A stretch of DNA of 64,000 bases from Jannaschia sp. W003. GTDB taxonomy: Bacteria > Pseudomonadota > Alphaproteobacteria > Rhodobacterales > Rhodobacteraceae. Positions 58,072 to 64,000 of this stretch are shown one piece after another. The stretch covers positions 118,501 to 182,500 of the forward strand of contig NZ_CP083539.1 in assembly GCF_025144335.1 (NCBI RefSeq), read 5' to 3'. Below the pieces are notes generated by a model. That model made no database searches. It was given only the letters and a program-made list of their open reading frames with translations, and was not told the DNA's origin. Position 1 is the first letter of the stretch. Every line of letters begins with the position of its first letter. The position numbers and the translations under genes were made by a program.

Positions 58072-59709
58072 ATGGTCACCAAAGCCGAGTTTAAAAAGGC
58101 GGCCAAACTTGCCGTTCGGAACGTCATTAAACACGGCGATACAGACATCTTTCCTTTTCCGTTTGAAAATCATGCATTTTTTGACAAGGAAATAGAGGCA
58201 GTTGAGCTAGTGACTGAGTATGACGAGAACTTTGAGCAGTACTTGAATCAGTTCCCGCCAAAGAATGTTAGTTCCTTGACCCCCGTCACATATTCTGGCT
58301 TCCGATGGGCCACACAAATTGACCCCTTGTGGAACGCACATTTTCTTGCTTCAGTTGCAGCAATTGGTAAATCGATTGAGCGAGCAAGGATTGATCGTGA
58401 TAATGAGGCGGTATTTTCCTACCGGTTCGAACCAGACAAAGAGACTGGGGACGTATTCTGCCGTGAGGTGGGTTGGCTGCAATTCATGAAGAGGTCACTC
58501 GAACTGGCAGAAATTCATCCATTTACTGTCATATGTGACATTTCAGAGTTCTATCCTAGGCTAGGTCACCATCGGCTTGAAAACGCTCTGAGGCAAGTCG
58601 CTGGAGAGACCCCGTATCCAAAAAGAATAATGAGCTTTCTGTCAAACTTCTCCAATACAAACTCATTTGGCTTGCCTATCGGCGGGCCAGCAACAAGGCT
58701 ACTCTCTGAGATTACTATCAACCAGGTTGATCGGCTTCTCCAATCGAAAGGCATAGTATTCACCAGGTTTGCAGATGATTATCACCTATTCGCTGACACG
58801 AAAGAAGACGCCTACCGGAACCTAATATTCCTTTCTGAGAAGCTATTCATAAATCAGGGACTTACCCTGCAGAAATCAAAGACTAGGATTATGAGTTCGG
58901 CAGAGTTCAAAGCCACAAGTCCAATCAAGGATGAGGAAAAGCCCGAAGAGGAGCAAGCCGCCGAAGCGGCGATCAATCACTCACATAGTGCCCTGATGCG
59001 CTTTTCGCTTAGATTCGATCCCTATTCTCCAACTGCAGACGATGACTACGAAGCACTCAAAGCCGAGGTCCGAAAATTTGATATCATAGGCATGCTCAAA
59101 GAGGAGTTGGCCAAGAGCAGAGTTCACACGTCTCTCGCACGGAAGATTATCTCCGCAATAAAGTTTTTGGAGGGGAAGTCAAAGCAGGATGCGGTATTGT
59201 CTGTGATGGACAACTGCGATGTCCTATACCCGATTTTCTCTTCGGTACTTATGATGATCGATGATCAATTTGATAGTCTTGAAGAGGATACACAAAACGC
59301 CGTGTTGGCCAATATCCAATACCTTATTGATCAAGACTCCCACGTCTTCAGAGTGGACATACATTTGAGCTTCGCGATCCGTGTCTTAGCCCATAGCAAT
59401 ACTCCCCAAATCCAGTTTTTGCTTCAGAAGTTGTTTGATAGTCGACCTTCGGAACTTATTCGACGGGACATCATTCTAATAATGGCTCGCTGGGGTGAGT
59501 GGTATTGGCTTTCCGATCTTAAGAATCGGTATCGAGAGTTGAGCGCCCCCGAGAGGCGAGCATTTATTGCTTCATCGTTCATCTCGAAGGACGAAGGCAA
59601 GCATTGGCGAGACCATATGAAAAGAGAGTTCGATCCGTTTGAGGAGCTGGTACTGAAGTGGGCCGGTGAGAAGATGCAGGCTCAACAGAACTGGAGTGTA
59701 CCGTTGTGA
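58072..59709 (+). CDS. Reverse transcriptase of the Abi/UG (defence-associated) kind
   Basis: 545 residues from ATG 58072, with AGAGGA upstream. The palm motifs are present: CDISEFYPRLGHHRL (Asp156, with Phe-Tyr), FGLPIGGPATRLLSEI (199-214) and FADD (233-236, for the usual YxDD), then LQKSKTRIM. No thumb VTG motif of retrons or maturase domain of group II introns is visible. Residues about 330-545 are all-helical, like the helical repeats of AbiK and the UG reverse transcriptases, which protect against phage. The gene is far more AT-rich than the host, overlaps the next gene by 4 bases (GTGA) and sits in a mobile element, all fitting an imported defence system. The subclass cannot be fixed by eye. 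Confidence 0.85.
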   Translation: MVTKAEFKKAAKLAVRNVIKHGDTDIFPFPFENHAFFDKEIEAVELVTEYDENFEQYLNQFPPKNVSSLTPVTYSGFRWATQIDPLWNAHFLASVAAIGKSIERARIDRDNEAVFSYRFEPDKETGDVFCREVGWLQFMKRSLELAEIHPFTVICDISEFYPRLGHHRLENALRQVAGETPYPKRIMSFLSNFSNTNSFGLPIGGPATRLLSEITINQVDRLLQSKGIVFTRFADDYHLFADTKEDAYRNLIFLSEKLFINQGLTLQKSKTRIMSSAEFKATSPIKDEEKPEEEQAAEAAINHSHSALMRFSLRFDPYSPTADDDYEALKAEVRKFDIIGMLKEELAKSRVHTSLARKIISAIKFLEGKSKQDAVLSVMDNCDVLYPIFSSVLMMIDDQFDSLEEDTQNAVLANIQYLIDQDSHVFRVDIHLSFAIRVLAHSNTPQIQFLLQKLFDSRPSELIRRDIILIMARWGEWYWLSDLKNRYRELSAPERRAFIASSFISKDEGKHWRDHMKREFDPFEELVLKWAGEKMQAQQNWSVPL

Positions 59710-60071
59710 TCGACGCTGCAACCTTCTCGTCAACGTACAACGCTTTTTGGGCTGAAGCCGCCCCTATGCTGGAGCATTTCACCCGACGATTGAACCTAGA
59801 GCATCTAGATCGGTTCGATACACCCATGAAATATGATAAGACCGGTCGCAAGGCACTGATCGCTGAATTTGGCTTCTCTATGATGGTAGAAATTATCCGA
59901 TCTGCAGGGAATTCGGGAGATCGAGCAGAATTACAGGAAAACGCATGGAACGATACGAAGCGTCGGCTCAGACCTTTTCTTGGACAAGGCGTCGATCTTG
60001 ATACGCCTTTGCAGCACAGCGAGAAAGCCGAGGCCGCAGAGATTGAGAGAAGACTGGTCGAGTTTTTTTAG
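59706..60071 (+). CDS. Helical protein of the reverse-transcriptase cassette (perhaps N-terminal half of a split gene)
   Basis: 121 residues from GTG 59706, overlapping the reverse-transcriptase stop. The protein looks fully helical (FSSTYNAFWAEAAPMLEHFT; KALIAEFGFSMMVEIIR) and has no known motif. It ends at a TAG after a run of seven T. The reading frame continues without further stop through five codons into the nuclease-like ORF at 60087, so this may be the front part of one protein of about 248 residues broken by one amber codon, or two genes in operon order. Confidence 0.6.
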   Translation: MIDAATFSSTYNAFWAEAAPMLEHFTRRLNLEHLDRFDTPMKYDKTGRKALIAEFGFSMMVEIIRSAGNSGDRAELQENAWNDTKRRLRPFLGQGVDLDTPLQHSEKAEAAEIERRLVEFF

Positions 60072-60086
60072 GGAGCTAATGTACCA

Positions 60087-60410
60087 GTGAAAACACGTCC
60101 GTTGTTCAAAGGATGTGGATTTGTAGACGCATCAGAGGGCGACATCTTGACCAAATCGACGCTGTTCGAAGTCAAGACCGTCGATAGATCGTTTAGAGGA
60201 GCTGACCTGAGACAGCTTTTAACCTACACAGCTCTGAACTCAGCATCGCGTGATGCTGAAATCTCTTCCGTTGGGTTGGTGAACCCTAGACGGGGGGTAT
60301 CATTCGAAGTGTCTGTCGGTCAGCTTTGCATCGATATCTCTGGTCGTTCCGCAGAAGATCTGTTCGCAATGATTGTGCAAGTTCTTTCGAGCGGTGAAAT
60401 CTCCCGCTAG
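60087..60410 (+). CDS. PD-(D/E)xK nuclease-like protein of the cassette
   Basis: 107 residues from GTG 60087, with GGGAGC nine bases upstream. The core FKGCGFVDASEGDIL...TLFEVKTV...DLRQLLTYTALN has the layout of a PD-(D/E)xK nuclease: Asp19, Glu28-x-Lys30 and the following Arg42-Gln43 on a helix. GLVNPRRG follows as the next strand. At about 107 residues it is small for a complete nuclease, which supports it being the catalytic half of a longer protein started at 59706 (same frame). No family name is certain. Likely role: effector nuclease or DNA-handling partner of the reverse transcriptase. Confidence 0.6.
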   Translation: MKTRPLFKGCGFVDASEGDILTKSTLFEVKTVDRSFRGADLRQLLTYTALNSASRDAEISSVGLVNPRRGVSFEVSVGQLCIDISGRSAEDLFAMIVQVLSSGEISR

Positions 60411-60841
60411 TCAGGACGATGGCACCATTCAGTTAAGATGCGGCGGAATTGGAAACGTGCAAAGATATCGGTCGGAACGTCTGCTTCGCTTCGACTTCAC
60501 TATGTTCTGCGCCTTTGCAACGAAAGTCCGGAATCCGCCCTTATGTCGGGGTCTCCATCCACTGAGGTGTTGGGTCGCTGAGCCGGGTCGATACTGACGC
60601 TTACTTCTGAGCGCACCTCACGTCCGGACTAACTCCGAAGCGGTGCCGGCGGTGATGCGTCACATTGCTAGAATCCTGGGCGGCCAGGTAGCGAAGGGGC
60701 CTTCCGTCTCTTTGGCCTTCTTGCTGGCTCCTCGGGCGAGGGTTGTAAGGCGATAGATAGCTGCCGCTGCGTTATTCGCGTCGTTCTCCATGTCGGGTCG
60801 GCTCAGCACGCCGGGGCGATGACCTCAAACCTGTTCGCACT
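60411..60841. other. 431-base region without a gene inside the element
   Basis: Between the cassette and the convergent hydrolase gene. Composition returns to moderate GC. Short open frames lack ribosome binding sites and known domains. No repeat or clear terminator is seen; it may be scar sequence from earlier cargo exchange. Confidence 0.4.
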
Positions 60842-61621
60842 TCATTCCTCGACGGTCTTCAAAATGACCTCTGCGGCTTCCGTCGGGCGGTCCCATTGCG
60901 GGAAGTGACCGCATCGCTCGAACCAATGGAGCTGGGCGGTAGGGAAAGCTGCTTGAGCACGTTCCGCTTGCCTAGGCAGCAGGAGACGGTCGTTACGACC
61001 CCATCCAATCGTCACGCGGCCCGGAGGTGTGGCCGTCCCCTCCTGCAACGGACCGTTCGCCAACTCGCGCAGCATCGCGTCGAAGACTTCTGTCCCGGCT
61101 ATGGCCGTCAGCTCTTTCTGGACCAATTGGGGATCGAGGGTGCCGGGTCTCGCCGATAGTTGCATCAGAAGGGCCGTCCGCGCGGCCCTGTTCTGCGACA
61201 ACGTCGGAATGCGCGACCGTAAGCGGCGTACCAGCCGAACCGAGGCGGACAGCGTGTAGCGGAACCAAGCCGTTTCCCAGCCCCGCCAGAAACCGCCAGG
61301 ATCATAGGCGACCGTGTGGCCGCCGACGCCCCGCCGCGACAATTCCAGAACCAAACGCGCGCCGACGGAACTGCCGGCCGTGTCAACTTCTGTCAGCCCA
61401 TTCAAGTCGATGAATTGCTCGAGCGCGTCCGCATAGGCGGCGATTGTTTGGGGCCCCGAAAGCGCCGGGGACTTGCCATGCCCCGGCAGATCGATCAGCA
61501 CGATCTCGCGCGCATGGGATAGCATCGGGACGATGTTGTCCCATGACCGGACACTTCCGCCGAGCCCGTGAACCATAAGCAAGGGCCGTCCCGCACCATG
61601 ACGTTCGCAATTTAATTTCAT
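60842..61621 (-). CDS. Alpha/beta hydrolase
   Basis: 259 residues from ATG 61621, chosen because the fold starts right there (MKLNCERHGAGRPLLMVHGL). HGLGGS forms the oxyanion region; the nucleophile elbow GSSVG has Ser85; Asp211 is in GWGRNDRLLL and His239 in ERCGHFPQW, completing the triad. Family members are esterases, lactonases, haloperoxidase-like enzymes and others, so the substrate is unknown. It is cargo of the element, reading back toward the reverse-transcriptase cassette, with host-like GC content. Confidence 0.85.
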   Translation of the reverse strand: MKLNCERHGAGRPLLMVHGLGGSVRSWDNIVPMLSHAREIVLIDLPGHGKSPALSGPQTIAAYADALEQFIDLNGLTEVDTAGSSVGARLVLELSRRGVGGHTVAYDPGGFWRGWETAWFRYTLSASVRLVRRLRSRIPTLSQNRAARTALLMQLSARPGTLDPQLVQKELTAIAGTEVFDAMLRELANGPLQEGTATPPGRVTIGWGRNDRLLLPRQAERAQAAFPTAQLHWFERCGHFPQWDRPTEAAEVILKTVEE

Positions 61622-61882
61622 ACAGTAACAACGGCCAGAACTTCCTTTGGTTTCACTATCAGCTGTCAGGACATTGCATCGGCGTCGCAATCCGTCGGAC
61701 GACTCCGTGTAGCTTCCTCGAATTGCGACCGCTTTGTGGGCACCGCTCGCTCTCGTGACAGGTGCGGCGAACGACCGCTCACCGCCCTCCTCACACGCCT
61801 GCTGCGCGCGCACGTTCTGTGTTCGGAACGAGCCTATCTACATCGCCCTCGCGGACATCTTACGGACACGGCGTCCCAGCGC

Positions 61883-61906
61883 AAAAAGCCTCCCACACGG
61901 GAGGCT
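61883..61906 (-). terminator. Rho-independent terminator for the rrn-tRNA-fMet transcript
   Basis: On the minus strand: stem AGCCTCCC/GGGAGGCT with loop GTGT, then five T's followed by GC. It lies 28 bases beyond the 3' end of tRNA-fMet and inside the element, so the element seems to supply a new terminator in place of the displaced host hairpin at 54642. Confidence 0.85.
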
Positions 61907-61930
61907 CTGAACCGTCTGTTTTCTTTGATA

Positions 61931-62011
<81 letters not shown>

Positions 62012-62084
62012 ACGGTAGGGCTTGGGTAAGCCCTGGGTGTCGGTGGCATCGTCATAGAGATACGCGTTCCGGGCCCTTGCTAGG

Positions 62085-62199
62085 TTTGGCGATGACCTAC
62101 TCTCCCACGTCTTAAGACGCAGTACCATTGGCGCTACGGCACTTAACGGCCGAGTTCGGGATGGGATCGGGTGTTTTGCTCGCGCTATGATCACCAAAC
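62085..62199 (-). rRNA. 5S ribosomal RNA
   Basis: About 115 nt. On the minus strand it begins GTTTGGTGATCATAGCGCGA and contains CCCGATCCCATCCCGAACTC and TGGGAGAGTAGGTC, all standard 5S segments; the two ends pair (GGTTTGG with CCAAACC). Ends are good to a few bases. Confidence 0.95.
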
Positions 62200-62274
62200 C
62201 GAGCAAGGGTCCGGAGGGTCCAAGTCTTGTGCACTTCGTATGCTTTCGAGCGGAAGCCTTGCTTCCACTGGATC

Positions 62275-64000
<1,726 letters not shown>

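Noticed and set aside
58072-59709. Retron or group II intron identity for the reverse transcriptase
   Set aside because: No retron VTG thumb motif, no maturase or endonuclease domain and no intron-type RNA ends are visible. The helical C-terminus fits Abi/UG enzymes better.
60373-60597. 74-residue frame after the nuclease-like ORF
   Set aside because: It overlaps the end of that ORF in another frame, lacks a ribosome binding site and has no recognisable domain.

Overview
Organism and setting: The window is chromosomal DNA of a very GC-rich alphaproteobacterium, most likely a member of the Rhodobacterales. The evidence is the codon use, the order 23S-5S-tRNA-fMet on the minus strand at the right end (typical of that group), and the close matches of many genes to the rhizobial/roseobacter succinoglycan-type exopolysaccharide (EPS) families. 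Layout, 1-54 kb: this is one long EPS/surface-polysaccharide region of about 37 genes in short, tightly coupled operons (many ATGA, GTGA or TGATG junctions). It holds the priming sugar transferase (ExoY-like, 42.5 kb), many glycosyltransferases (GT2 types like ExoA, ExoM and ExoO/W, GT-B types, and membrane GT-C types), a Wzx flippase, an O-antigen-ligase/Wzy polymerase, a Wzc/ExoP-like co-polymerase with an ATPase domain, and an ExoF/Wza-like export protein. Modifying enzymes include a sulfotransferase, an AT3-SGNH acyltransferase, a hexapeptide acyltransferase, a methyltransferase, two Gfo/Idh/MocA oxidoreductases and an SDR epimerase. Three GMC oxidoreductases are present, two of them paired with small Tat-signal proteins. 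Two GH16 glycanases, one inside a giant RTX protein with three almost identical 1110-bp repeats, and a multi-CBM glycosidase probably trim or remodel the polymer outside the cell. A short motif (close to CTTACCCTTACGTCA) recurs in the divergent promoter regions of this cluster and may be its shared operator. A fatty acid desaturase gene closes the host segment. Layout, 54.69-61.98 kb: an integrated element lies in the 3' end of the tRNA-fMet gene of the ribosomal RNA operon, bounded by a 53-bp direct repeat. It carries a tyrosine integrase, an AlpA-like small DNA-binding protein and a replication-initiation-factor protein. Next comes an AT-rich cargo block: a reverse transcriptase of the Abi/UG (defence-associated) kind with a helical C-terminal part, followed by a helical ORF and a PD-(D/E)xK-like nuclease ORF that lie in the same frame, separated by one amber codon. 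An alpha/beta hydrolase and a rho-independent terminator that replaces the displaced host one complete the element. A hairpin flanked by direct repeats just upstream of the reverse transcriptase is a candidate non-coding RNA or operator. This cassette is the most likely new biological system here. Layout, 61.93-64.0 kb: tRNA-fMet, 5S rRNA and the 3' part of 23S rRNA, all on the minus strand; the 23S gene runs out of the window.
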